Positions 1 through 7,699 of a DNA stretch of 9,479 nucleotides are shown in pieces (position 1 is the stretch's first letter; every line of letters begins with the position of its first letter). Below the pieces are notes generated by a model. It was not told where the DNA came from. It did no database searches and was given only the letters and a program-made list of their open reading frames with translations. Both the position numbers and the translations under genes were made by a program. The stretch covers positions 1 to 9,479 of the forward strand of contig CAZLVY010000067.1 of the NCBI GenBank assembly GCA_964563125.1. Reading direction: 5' to 3'. The DNA is from UBA1368 sp964563125. GTDB taxonomy: Bacteria; Bacillota; Syntrophomonadia; Syntrophomonadales; Syntrophomonadaceae.

Positions 1-2363
1 GAGCGGTAACTGGCAAAGGCAATCTCCAAAAGTTCTCTTTCAGTATTCTCCAACGCCTGCTTTAACGGTATTAATTGTTTACCGTCCCTGGGTCGGTTAG
101 AACCATTCATAATATTTACCGGCAGATCCTTAACCGAAATAATATCATTTATACAGGTAACTACCAGTCTTTCCATCAGGTTTTCCAGTTCCCTGACGTT
201 ACCCGGCCAGCTATAATCTGCCAAGGTATTATAAACGCCAGTATCAAGGCGCTTATTCATCCCGTATTTTTGATTGAATATATTAATGAAGTAATTCATT
301 AGCACCGGGATATCTTCCCGGCGTTCTTTTAATGGCGGGACTGTTATCGGAATAACATTAAGCCGGTAAAATAAATCCAGACGAAATTGATTATTATCAA
401 TCATAGCTATTAAATTACGATTAGTACCGGCAATTACCCGGCATTCGATTTTAATAGGCTCTATCCCGCCGACCCTCATAATATTTTTATCCTGCAGAAC
501 CCGCAGTAATTTAACCTGTAAATTTAAAGGCAGTTCCCCTATCTCATCCAGGAAAATTATCCCTCCCCGAGCAAGCTCAAACAGACCCGGTTTACCGCCT
601 TTGCTGGCACCGGTAAAGGCACCGGCATCATAACCAAAAAGTTCTGACTCCAGCAGGTTATCTGGAATAGCCCCGCAGTTAACCCTGATAAAAGGTCCGT
701 CTTTACAGTTGCTGTTGGAATGAATAATTTCCGCAATCAGTTCCTTACCTACCCCTGACTCTCCCTGTATTAATACAGTTGAATCAACAGCGGCAACCCG
801 TATGACCATGTTTACCAGTTCTTTCATTTTCGCCGAGGTCATAATCAGACTGCGGGAGTTTTCGAGTTTCATCTGCTTTAGTTCAGTCTTATAAAGTTCC
901 TGCAGTCCTTCAACCCTTGCCAGTTTGCGCTGCAGTGTATTCAATTCGGTTATATCACGAACATTAGTGACCACCATAATTATTTTGCCATTTTCATCGT
1001 AAATAGGATTACTGGTAACCAGAGCTTCCTTACCCGTACTTGCAGTAAGCGAAATGGTAGCCCGCTCTCCTGTTTCCAACGCGACCAAAGTTCCAGAACG
1101 AGAAAATACCCCTTCCTTTACCAGTTCCGCCATGTTTCTTCCCACGCACTGTTCCTGACTTATACCCATAACGCGTTCAAAGCCCTTATTAATCCTTAAG
1201 GTATTAGCCTGCCCGTCAGTTACATAGAGTCCGTCGAACATGGATTCTATAACCGCTTCCATTTCCCTTTCCCGCAGACCCTCTACATGTTCCAGTTTGC
1301 GCTGCAGTTCATTAAGCTCAGTTATATCACGCACATTAGTAACTACCAGAATTATATTACCCTCTTCATCATAAATGGGATTACTGGTAACCAGAGCTTC
1401 TTTCCCCGTACTGGCAGTAAGCGAAATGGTAGCCCGTTCACCTGTTTCCAGGGCGACCAGAGTTCCGGAACGAGAAAAGACCCCGTCACGAACCAGATCT
1501 GCCATATTTCTCCCTACACACTGTTCCTGAGTTATGCCCATAACGCGCTCAAAACCCTTATTAATCCTCAGGGTGTTTGCCTGCCCATCAGTTACATATA
1601 AGCCATCAAAAGAAGATTCAATAATTGCTTCCAGTTCCCGATTAAGCCTTTTGGTATATTCAGATTCATGAACCAGCTGTTCTACTTCCGATATATCACG
1701 CAAGAGCAGCACCCGGCCTATGCATTTCTCGTCTATAAAAACGTCTTTACTAAATGGAATATAATTATTTCCTTTCAGGGTTATTCTGTTATCCGGGTAA
1801 ATAATTTCTTCTTGCAGTAAAGCAAGTATTTCCGTGTTATCTATAACTTCATCGGCAATGGCATATAAAGACGTTTGCATATCCAGATCCAGTACCCGTG
1901 CCATCCATTTGTTAATAATTTTAATTCGGCCGTTATTATCAATAGCAATAATCGGTGTATATACAGTATCAACAGTAGCCTTAAATTCAGCTCTTTCCGC
2001 TTGCTCCTGCCAGGCAATCATCTTCAGCATATATGGATAATCTATTACCCCTAAAGGAATACCTTCTTTTTCAACTAATGTGAAATCTGTCAGGTTACTA
2101 TATCCGGGAATAATTTCAGCATCAGAAGCTAATTTACTGAACTTACTCTGCATTACTTGCTGTACCTCAGAATCCTTCGTCAGGCCTTTTATAAGAGCGT
2201 CAAGCAGCAGGTCTTTACTTACTATTCCAATACATTGGTTTTGAATATTTAAAACAGGTGCGGCAATAATGCCTTTATCAATTAGCAAACTGGAGGCTTC
2301 ACCGATAGTTTGTCCAACATACAAAAAGACCCCATTCGGATTCATTATCTCCAATGCTTTCAT
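1..2363 (-). CDS. Sigma-54-dependent transcriptional activator, CBS-PAS-PAS-PAS-AAA+ (3' end outside window)
   Basis: This is an enhancer-binding regulator that would use ATP hydrolysis to open sigma-54 promoters. The reading frame is open from ATG at 2363 to the window edge, giving about 787 codons. Residues 1-115 resemble a CBS pair. PAS-like domains lie at about 126-225, 243-355 and 367-480, the last two being near-copies joined by helical linkers. The AAA+ core shows Walker A GESGVGKE (534-541), the sigma-54-contacting loop GAFTGA (581-586) and Walker B FLDE (604-607), so it should be a competent activator. The visible end (ALENTERELLEIAF) is the helix that usually precedes a Fis-type helix-turn-helix, which is cut off. 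GGAG sits four bases before the ATG. There is no receiver domain, so the input is probably a ligand, nucleotide or redox signal sensed directly. Its target is not evident; the divergent gene lacks a -24/-12 promoter, so the target may lie left of the window. The family call is firm; the ligand is unknown. Confidence 0.95.
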   Translation of the reverse strand, partial: MKALEIMNPNGVFLYVGQTIGEASSLLIDKGIIAAPVLNIQNQCIGIVSKDLLLDALIKGLTKDSEVQQVMQSKFSKLASDAEIIPGYSNLTDFTLVEKEGIPLGVIDYPYMLKMIAWQEQAERAEFKATVDTVYTPIIAIDNNGRIKIINKWMARVLDLDMQTSLYAIADEVIDNTEILALLQEEIIYPDNRITLKGNNYIPFSKDVFIDEKCIGRVLLLRDISEVEQLVHESEYTKRLNRELEAIIESSFDGLYVTDGQANTLRINKGFERVMGITQEQCVGRNMADLVRDGVFSRSGTLVALETGERATISLTASTGKEALVTSNPIYDEEGNIILVVTNVRDITELNELQRKLEHVEGLREREMEAVIESMFDGLYVTDGQANTLRINKGFERVMGISQEQCVGRNMAELVKEGVFSRSGTLVALETGERATISLTASTGKEALVTSNPIYDENGKIIMVVTNVRDITELNTLQRKLARVEGLQELYKTELKQMKLENSRSLIMTSAKMKELVNMVIRVAAVDSTVLIQGESGVGKELIAEIIHSNSNCKDGPFIRVNCGAIPDNLLESELFGYDAGAFTGASKGGKPGLFELARGGIIFLDEIGELPLNLQVKLLRVLQDKNIMRVGGIEPIKIECRVIAGTNRNLIAMIDNNQFRLDLFYRLNVIPITVPPLKERREDIPVLMNYFINIFNQKYGMNKRLDTGVYNTLADYSWPGNVRELENLMERLVVTCINDIISVKDLPVNIMNGSNRPRDGKQLIPLKQALENTERELLEIAFASYR
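920..1663 (-). repeat. In-frame tandem duplication of a PAS domain, 2 x 372 bp
   Basis: Two direct copies, 920-1291 and 1292-1663, lie inside the sigma-54 activator gene with a period of 372 bases (124 codons). The landmark ccagtttgcgctgcag occurs at 920 and again at 1292. Each copy encodes a PAS domain plus its helical linker (TELN.LQRKL..VEGL). Two blocks of 26 and 40 residues are identical between copies, yet their DNA differs at about 25 silent positions. About 13 of roughly 120 aligned residues differ, mostly conservatively. The outer boundary near 1630-1663 is less exact. Confidence 0.93.
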
Positions 2364-2493
2364 TAATCTCCGCGCCCCTTTTTTTACTTAATTTTAACAT
2401 TTAATTTTTGCACTGTTAATGGGCATTATCATTTACTGGGTCAAGGTGGATATAACGGTACATAGTGGTAATTCAAATCTAGACTACAACAAT

Positions 2494-2523
2494 TATAAGC
2501 CTACTTTAATCTTTTGGCTTATA
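2494..2523. promoter_or_regulatory. 8-bp inverted repeat in divergent regulator/EFR1 intergenic region (possible operator)
   Basis: TATAAGCC at 2494-2501 and GGCTTATA at 2516-2523 are perfect inverted copies separated by 14 bases, 22 bases centre to centre, or about two helical turns. That geometry suits a dimeric DNA-binding protein. It lies about 50 bases upstream of the predicted -35 of the plus-strand gene and about 130 bases upstream of the regulator start. Its left arm overlaps a TATAAT-like hexamer on the minus strand. Function as an activator site or operator is inference. Confidence 0.35.
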
Positions 2524-2571
2524 TGTTAATTAACTGGAAAGTTGGATCTGCTTTTCGCAATAATAAAGCAG

Positions 2572-2599
2572 TTGACTAACTGTTAAAATTAGGTAATAC
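2572..2599 (+). promoter_or_regulatory. Candidate sigma-A promoter for the EFR1-type gene
   Basis: TTGACT (2572-2577) is followed after 16 bases by TAATAC (2594-2599), or after 17 by AATACT. The -35 matches five of six consensus bases, but the -10 is weak. Transcription would start near 2606, giving a leader of about 25 bases that contains the AGGAG ribosome binding site at 2621-2625. A short inverted repeat CAGTT-GACT-AACTG (2569-2582) overlaps the -35 and could be a repressor site. Confidence 0.45.
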
Positions 2600-2630
2600 T
2601 GAACCAATAATTACGTAGTTAGGAGCATTT

Positions 2631-3458
2631 ATGGAGAATAATTTCAATAAGCCGCAGACATCACCTGCTGATGGGCAAACAACCAAGACTACTATCTTCT
2701 ACTATACCGGCACCGGTAATTCTTTGTGGGCAGCCCGGGCTCTGGCACGGGAGCTGGGAAATACTGAGCTTATATCTATGACAAGTGGGAATATTAAACT
2801 GCATGAAATTGATGCATCAGTGATCGGTCTGGTTTTTCCCGTGCATATATGGGGGGTACCGCATCGGGTTTTAGAGTTTTTAGATCAGCTTGAGGAAATG
2901 TCTCCGCAATATATTTTTGCTGTTGCCAGCAATGGCGGGCAGGTTTCTAATACCCTAGTGCAATTGCAAAATGTAATGAAGTCCAAAGGTTTAGTGCTGT
3001 CCAGCGGCTGGTCAATTGTTTTGCCTTCCAATTATATCCCCTGGGGAGGTCCGGGTTCAGTGGAAAAACAGAACGAACTTTTTGCAGCAGCTGGTGCAAA
3101 AATACCAATTATGGCGCAAGGTATTCGCAGCAGAGCTGAAATGCAGATGGAGAAGGGGCCCCTCTGGCAAAGAATAATTTTTTCATGGCTTTACAATTTA
3201 TCTTATACCCAGGTTCCTCGTATGGACGCAAAGTTCATGGTCGATGAGCGCTGTAATAATTGCGGTATGTGCATACAGCTCTGCCCCAATAAAAATATCA
3301 TTATGCTAGATGAGAAACTCATATGGCAGAATCACTGTGAACAATGTCTGGCCTGCATCCAATGGTGCCCCCAGGAGGCTTTGCAGTATGGAAAGAAAAC
3401 CGCTGCTTATTCACGCTATCACCATCCGGAGATTAAGGTTAAAGATTTATTGAAATAG
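2631..3458 (+). CDS. EFR1-type protein: flavodoxin-like domain fused to 2[4Fe-4S] ferredoxin
   Basis: This is a 275-residue protein that probably carries electrons between FMN and two [4Fe-4S] clusters in the cytoplasm of an anaerobe. After a short polar N-terminus, residues 20-160 are flavodoxin-like: a strand ending in the phosphate-binding loop TGTGNS (26-31), then FPVHIWGVP and ASNGGQ, which are typical of EFR1-family ferredoxins. The C-terminal part has two cluster motifs, CNNCGMCIQLCP (Cys 208, 211, 214, 218) and CEQCLACIQWCP (Cys 236, 239, 242, 246), all ligands intact. There is no signal peptide or membrane segment. The ATG at 2631 has AGGAG five bases upstream. It is transcribed alone, divergent from the sigma-54 regulator and convergent with the nuclease operon. 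The physiological partner is unknown. The family assignment is strong, but the reaction is not known for most members. Confidence 0.9.
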   Translation: MENNFNKPQTSPADGQTTKTTIFYYTGTGNSLWAARALARELGNTELISMTSGNIKLHEIDASVIGLVFPVHIWGVPHRVLEFLDQLEEMSPQYIFAVASNGGQVSNTLVQLQNVMKSKGLVLSSGWSIVLPSNYIPWGGPGSVEKQNELFAAAGAKIPIMAQGIRSRAEMQMEKGPLWQRIIFSWLYNLSYTQVPRMDAKFMVDERCNNCGMCIQLCPNKNIIMLDEKLIWQNHCEQCLACIQWCPQEALQYGKKTAAYSRYHHPEIKVKDLLK

Positions 3459-3477
3459 ACTTTAACTTTTGTAAACT

Positions 3478-3502
3478 AACCTTGTGAGACGGTGAACAGG
3501 TT
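3478..3502. terminator. Weak hairpin between convergent genes
   Basis: AACCT-T-GT (3478-3485) can pair with ACAGGTT (3496-3502), leaving one bulged T and a 10-base loop. It sits in the 45-base gap between the convergent EFR1-type gene and the ATPase gene, where both transcripts must end. There is no clear T-run on either side, so intrinsic termination is doubtful. Confidence 0.22.
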
Positions 3503-3503
3503 C

Positions 3504-5924
3504 TTACATCTGAATAAGATTGCCGCCCAATAACTCAGCTGTTTCAGGGCTGCAGGTGGTAAATATCACCTGGTGTTTGTCGGCAAAGCTTTTTATTAAT
3601 TGTACAGCTGTTTCTTTTCTGCATGGATCAAGGTCTACCAGGCAGTCATCCAGTATCATAAAGCCCTTGGTATCGCCTAGAATATATTCCAGAATTGACA
3701 GTCTGAGTGCCAATGCCACCGAATCATAGGTTCCGGTTGAGAGCAAATCTATCGGTATATCTGTTTGCTGATCTTTTTCCAGTTTCAGTTTGAAACTGTT
3801 GTCGATATCTCCCGCGGTAAAATTACCGTTGGTCAGCTGCACAACATATTTGGAAAAAGCTTCGGCAACCGGTGCAAAGGAATTCTCATCTATTTTGGCA
3901 CGGGTTGACTCGAATGCTGCTTTTATTTTGAGCAGTTTTTTACCTTTTTCTAACTTTTGGCTGAATTGATCCTCTACCAGCTTGTGCTCTTTGATAAGTT
4001 CTTCATATGTTAATTCGGGAAGATTTTTCTCGCTGTTGTAATAGTCTTCTTTTATAATAGTTAAAGATTCCTGATCAGTTTCATAAGATTTGCGTATTTT
4101 CAGAAGATTGCTTCTGAACATGTCGGCATTTTCATATTCGACCGGCAAAGGCGCCAGCTTTTCCAACTGCTCACGAACTGTCTTCTGCTCTATTTTTATA
4201 GCAATAATTTTTTCCAGAAGTTCATCAATACTTTTGTATTCCCTGCACCACTCGTTAACAATACCTGCCAAAGACTTCTGCGTTGAAAACAGCTCAATCT
4301 TTTTATCATTAATAGTTTTCATTGCCGACTCTATTGCTTCAATACTCCTGACATTACTAAGGTCACCATAATCCTCAATTTTTTTAAGTAAAGATTCATA
4401 GGTCTCCTCTCCCAGTAAATCATTGATTTGAACACTGCTACTTAGTAGATTTCTTTTGAAATTATCTATTTTCTCTTTATTAAGCTTGGCCTCTGCGATA
4501 TTCTTAACATTGCAAGCCAGCAGCAGCGACTCTAAATTCTTTTTATATTCTGCGTACTGGGCTCTAAGCGTGGCAAAATCAATATCTCCGCTTTTTATTT
4601 CAATTCCAAAATGGTTTTCACTCTCAATCTTCATGAAACCGTTGGCTTGAAATGTATCGCCCACCTTTATAGTGACCGGCTCCTCCAAATCTTTGGTTAT
4701 GATAAGGTCCTCATTCCCCGAGTAATGGGTAAGTTTGCCGATCATTACTCCGGCTTTCATTTTGGCTTCGGTGGTTATCATGCCATTGTGGTTTGCTTCC
4801 AAAGCCATAATATTTTCTCTGGTGATATTTTTTATACCTTTGAGCTCTTTTGCCGTCTCATTGGTGCGTTGCTTTATTTCAACCACTTTACTTAGATTCT
4901 TCATCAAGACTTCCTTGTCTTTAACTTTACCCGCCTGTACTTTTTCCCCTTCCAGTTTTTCATAATCTCCCGCCAGTATTTTAAGTTCTTCTTCCAGTTG
5001 CTTTAGTCTCATTTCATTTTGCGGCCATTCCTGATTGATTTTCATCAAAACTGCCTGATCCTTGTCATATTGAGCTGTTTTAGGCTCCAGCAGGGACCTG
5101 GTGATCACATCACCTTCGAGCTGTTCCATGGCTTCCTTTTTACACTTCAGTTCGGATATTTTCAATTCCAGAGTTTTTAATTGGTTGCAGATCTGGTCAA
5201 AATGTATCTCTTTTGCTCGGGCTTCTTCCATATCCAAACGAAGACGTTCCTTCTTATAAAAGTATGTGACCACTTCCCCGATTCCCGTTTTATATGGATT
5301 GTTAATACCTCTTCCATTCTCGGGATAATTCCTGTCAACGTCCCACCTTTTAAACAGGCGGTCGATCTCCGCATCAATTCTAAGCCCTAGGTCATCAATG
5401 GAAACTCCGTCCAGCTTCATAATAGCCTTTCTGAGCAGTGTGCCGACTTCACTGGTGGTTTCCTGACTGTCGATTATTTTCTCCAGGGCTTCCCTGATAT
5501 GAACCTGTTTGGAAAAGAGGATATTGCTGAATGTCCCTTCGCCAAACCTAAATACTTCTTTTAGGATCTCATTAATTTTATCCTCACTTTTAATCTTTTC
5601 CGCCTTCGGTGTAACAAGCAGCACCGAGGGGCTGGTCCCCCATTCTTTGGAAAGTACATAATCCCCTTGATCATTGGATATCATCATCTGCCCGTCTATA
5701 ATGTCTCCGTTAGGGATGGGCATGAATTTTAAGTAGAACTTTTTATCCAGTGCCGATCTTTTATCATATTTTATTGACTGGAACATAACCGAGTGGATTC
5801 CTTCAATTAACGTGCTTTTACCAGACTCATTTTCTCCCAGCAGTACATTTATCCCGTCAAGAAAATCAATGCTTTTATCCTTTATCCCGGCAAATCTTTG
5901 ACAGCTGTATTTTTTGATGATCAT
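3504..5924 (-). CDS. SbcC/YhaN-like AAA (ABC-type) ATPase, nuclease-complex partner
   Basis: This is an 806-residue SMC/Rad50-related ATPase, expected to partner the nuclease encoded just upstream in processing DNA ends or damaged DNA. The N-terminal half-ATPase has Walker A GENESGKST (30-38) and a Q-loop glutamine near 140 in LFSKQ. Long charged helices, probably coiled coil, span about 215-375 and 450-690. The C-terminal half has the ABC signature LSTG (728-731), Walker B FMILDD (755-760) and D-loop VDLD (763-766). Walker B ends in Asp-Asp rather than Asp-Glu, as in YhaN/RecF-like relatives. There is no CxxC zinc hook; residues 385-448 instead look beta-rich. At 806 residues it is shorter than typical SbcC (over 1000). 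Its ATG overlaps the upstream stop (ATGA, 5921-5924), and the ribosome site GGGGGTGAG lies inside the preceding gene, so the two are translationally coupled. Substrate preference is inference. Confidence 0.9.
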   Translation of the reverse strand: MIIKKYSCQRFAGIKDKSIDFLDGINVLLGENESGKSTLIEGIHSVMFQSIKYDKRSALDKKFYLKFMPIPNGDIIDGQMMISNDQGDYVLSKEWGTSPSVLLVTPKAEKIKSEDKINEILKEVFRFGEGTFSNILFSKQVHIREALEKIIDSQETTSEVGTLLRKAIMKLDGVSIDDLGLRIDAEIDRLFKRWDVDRNYPENGRGINNPYKTGIGEVVTYFYKKERLRLDMEEARAKEIHFDQICNQLKTLELKISELKCKKEAMEQLEGDVITRSLLEPKTAQYDKDQAVLMKINQEWPQNEMRLKQLEEELKILAGDYEKLEGEKVQAGKVKDKEVLMKNLSKVVEIKQRTNETAKELKGIKNITRENIMALEANHNGMITTEAKMKAGVMIGKLTHYSGNEDLIITKDLEEPVTIKVGDTFQANGFMKIESENHFGIEIKSGDIDFATLRAQYAEYKKNLESLLLACNVKNIAEAKLNKEKIDNFKRNLLSSSVQINDLLGEETYESLLKKIEDYGDLSNVRSIEAIESAMKTINDKKIELFSTQKSLAGIVNEWCREYKSIDELLEKIIAIKIEQKTVREQLEKLAPLPVEYENADMFRSNLLKIRKSYETDQESLTIIKEDYYNSEKNLPELTYEELIKEHKLVEDQFSQKLEKGKKLLKIKAAFESTRAKIDENSFAPVAEAFSKYVVQLTNGNFTAGDIDNSFKLKLEKDQQTDIPIDLLSTGTYDSVALALRLSILEYILGDTKGFMILDDCLVDLDPCRKETAVQLIKSFADKHQVIFTTCSPETAELLGGNLIQM

Positions 5925-7033
5925 TTTCTCACCCCCATAATCAATTCATAAGCCATCTGCAAGGCCTCCTCGTCATCAGACAATGCAGATAAAAATTGCT
6001 GCGGGAAAGAACCGCCGGTAAACTCCTGGTTGATTTTATCCGCGGTAATTTTAATCCCCAGGTTTGAATCATCTATAATCAAATATGCCAGTTCCTGCTC
6101 AATTTTTCTTAATATATCCTGTCTGTAGTTAAACGTGTCTGCCTTTACTCTGCCGTTAAGATGAATTCGGGCAATCGTTGTGCCCGGATGGTTTCCCAGC
6201 AGGTATGATTCCAACTGATCCAGATCATCAGAACCGGTAATGGCAAGCTCCTGGTCTAAAAAGCGGTAGATTCCGGTTTTAACCCTTTCCGCACTAACTT
6301 TTTTCTGTTCATCAACAGTGATGATCCATGCATTACCACTATGACTGCAATCCAATCCATCTGGTTCAGGTGTACCCGGGTTGAAAATTCTCCATTCCTT
6401 AATTGACTGATGTAAAGGGTATGCCACATGGGTATGCCCCAAGAGCCAAACATCCATAGGTAATCTTTCCAGTTCCCGCATTGACATATAAAAATAAGAT
6501 AAATCCATATCTGGAGAAATTCCTTCCAGAGATCCATGGGCTATACCAATATTTATCTGCTGCGGATCGATATCCTGATCCATGATCCATCCGATATTAT
6601 TGGAATCGCAATGCTTCGAATGACATGGCGCCGGGTAAACCGTTATATTCAGTCCGTAATCTGCTAAAGAAACTGGGATTTCCTGGTTTAAATACAGAAC
6701 TTTCTCGCTGGCGTTTTTATTAAAGCTTTTCCATAAATCTATCATATCGTTATCGTAGTCATGGTTACCGGGCATTACCAGCACACATTCCCCCTGAAAC
6801 GCTTCCAAAGCTTGGGCTGCCTGAGCAATGGTTTTTTTATCAATACCGTTAATGCTATGAAATAAATCTCCGGCAATCACAAACAAGTTGCAGTTTTCTT
6901 CGTTTGCCAGCTGCACCATCTTCGGCAGCACATCTGATCTTGATTGCTGCAATTTACTTTTAATCGAATCTGGATAGCCGTTGAATTTCATCCCTATATG
7001 TAAATCTGCTGTATGAAAAATTTTAATGGACAC
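5921..7033 (-). CDS. SbcD/Mre11/YhaO-like metallophosphoesterase (DNA repair nuclease subunit)
   Basis: This is a 370-residue calcineurin-like phosphoesterase of the SbcD/Mre11/YhaO group, expected to be a two-metal (Mn) DNA nuclease. All signature motifs are present in order: HTADLHIG (D10, H12), AGDLFH (D56), PGNHD (N90, H91), AHGSLEG (H166) and LLGHTHV (H200, H202). The region after residue 240 would be the capping and ATPase-binding part. It is the first gene of a two-gene operon and its stop overlaps the start of the SbcC-like ATPase by four bases, fitting a stoichiometric complex. The start is GTG at 7033, with GAGGGGG seven bases upstream; no ATG fits the conserved N-terminus better. 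Pairing with the ATPase gene makes a DNA-repair role more likely than a nucleotide phosphodiesterase one. There is no signal peptide. Confidence 0.93.
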   Translation of the reverse strand: MSIKIFHTADLHIGMKFNGYPDSIKSKLQQSRSDVLPKMVQLANEENCNLFVIAGDLFHSINGIDKKTIAQAAQALEAFQGECVLVMPGNHDYDNDMIDLWKSFNKNASEKVLYLNQEIPVSLADYGLNITVYPAPCHSKHCDSNNIGWIMDQDIDPQQINIGIAHGSLEGISPDMDLSYFYMSMRELERLPMDVWLLGHTHVAYPLHQSIKEWRIFNPGTPEPDGLDCSHSGNAWIITVDEQKKVSAERVKTGIYRFLDQELAITGSDDLDQLESYLLGNHPGTTIARIHLNGRVKADTFNYRQDILRKIEQELAYLIIDDSNLGIKITADKINQEFTGGSFPQQFLSALSDDEEALQMAYELIMGVRK

Positions 7034-7073
7034 TTTTTATCCCCCTCGCACTCAAATCATCCTTAAGATATTA

Positions 7074-7103
7074 ACTATATGTTTTCGACAATGTAATGGT
7101 AAA
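7074..7103 (-). promoter_or_regulatory. Candidate promoter of the SbcDC-like operon
   Basis: On the minus strand, TTTACC (7098-7103) and TATAGT (7074-7079) are 18 bases apart. The -10 matches five of six consensus bases and the -35 four of six. Transcription would begin near 7067, about 34 bases before the GTG start. It is the best candidate in this gap, with modest support. Confidence 0.35.
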
Positions 7104-7169
7104 TCCTTCCTATTTGAAGTACAAAGCGCTTTTTGATCTTCATTGGCTTGTTTAGTGTTAGTCTATAGC

Positions 7170-7195
7170 AAAAAAGTGACATTAGTATGTCACTT
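7170..7195 (-). terminator. Intrinsic terminator of the ArsC-like gene
   Basis: AAGTGACAT-TAGT-ATGTCACTT (7174-7195) forms a perfect 9-bp stem with a 4-base loop. Read on the minus strand it runs directly into a run of T (complement of the A-run 7170-7175), 31 bases after the ArsC-like stop codon. Plus-strand reading also gives a T-rich tail (aatatttttt), so it could work both ways, but only the minus-strand gene needs it. It insulates the SbcDC-like operon promoter from upstream transcription. Confidence 0.82.
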
Positions 7196-7226
7196 AATAT
7201 TTTTTCAATATAAATATAAAAAAACC

Positions 7227-7565
7227 CTACTCCCACTTCTCCCATATTTCCGGCTTATAGCCTAAGGTAGCTTGACGGCCGTTTCTAACTATAGGTGTAT
7301 TAAAAAGTTTAGGATTCTTAAGCAGTATTTCTTCTCTCATGCTACTGCTGCCAATACGGTTAAGGTTAAGGGCATTGTACTCTTTAACTTTAGAATTGAT
7401 CAACTCATTTAGCTTTAGCGATTGCTTCACACTGTCCAGTTCCCCTTTACTTAAGCCTTTCTGGGTTAAGTCAATAAACTGATAATTTATATTCCGCTCT
7501 TTAAAATACCTTTCGGCCTTCTGGGTGTCAAAACATTTCTTAACTCCGAAGATTTGAATGTTCAT
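7227..7565 (-). CDS. ArsC/Spx-family thioredoxin-fold protein (arsenate reductase-like)
   Basis: This is a small cytoplasmic thioredoxin-fold protein of 112 residues, the usual family length. It opens with IFGVKKC and has the CX4K signature (C11, K16), placing the only cysteine at the ArsC/YffB catalytic position. There is no CxxC, so it is not a classical redox-sensing Spx. The C-terminal motif reads TPIVRNG (Thr where classical ArsC has the arsenate-binding Arg of RPI), followed by QATLGYKPEIWEKW. That pattern is typical of clostridial proteins annotated only as 'arsenate reductase family', so true arsenate reduction is uncertain, and no ars genes are nearby. I chose the ATG at 7565, with AGGCGG eight bases upstream; a TTG directly before it (7568) would give 113 residues. 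It has its own promoter and terminator and is divergent from the universal stress gene. Confidence 0.85.
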   Translation of the reverse strand: MNIQIFGVKKCFDTQKAERYFKERNINYQFIDLTQKGLSKGELDSVKQSLKLNELINSKVKEYNALNLNRIGSSSMREEILLKNPKLFNTPIVRNGRQATLGYKPEIWEKWE

Positions 7566-7650
7566 CAATAAATCCGCCTTTCAACAACCATCAATCTATT
7601 CCTTCATTATTTTTAATTAAAGATAATTATTTTTTATAACCACACCTAAA

Positions 7651-7679
7651 ATTAAACCTTTAAACATTAATTCTGTCTA
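7651..7679 (-). promoter_or_regulatory. Candidate promoter of the ArsC-like gene
   Basis: On the minus strand, TAGACA (7674-7679) and TTTAAT (7651-7656) are separated by 17 bases; each matches five of six sigma-A consensus bases. The start point would be near 7644, giving a leader of roughly 80 bases that is very AT-rich. Confidence 0.5.
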
Positions 7680-7699
7680 ATTAATATACATATTGGTAT

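Noticed and set aside
1287..1601. Plus-strand 104-codon open frame opposite the PAS repeat
   Set aside because: It is a shadow of the minus-strand activator gene; its sequence shows no family features and it has no ribosome binding site.
2532..2556. ctggaaagttggatctgc resembling a sigma-54 -24/-12 promoter ahead of the EFR1-type gene
   Set aside because: The GG and GC dinucleotides are 12 bases apart rather than the required 10, so it does not meet the sigma-54 spacing.
2599..2625. Similarity of ctgaacca-taa...ttaggag to 9240-9280, suggesting a repeated upstream element
   Set aside because: The shared core is 11 of 12 bases, common by chance in an AT-rich 9.5-kb sequence, and the flanks do not align.
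4090..4965. Several plus-strand open frames of 64-94 codons with hydrophobic stretches
   Set aside because: They lie antisense to the coiled-coil ATPase gene, whose codon pattern generates such frames, and none has a recognisable family motif.
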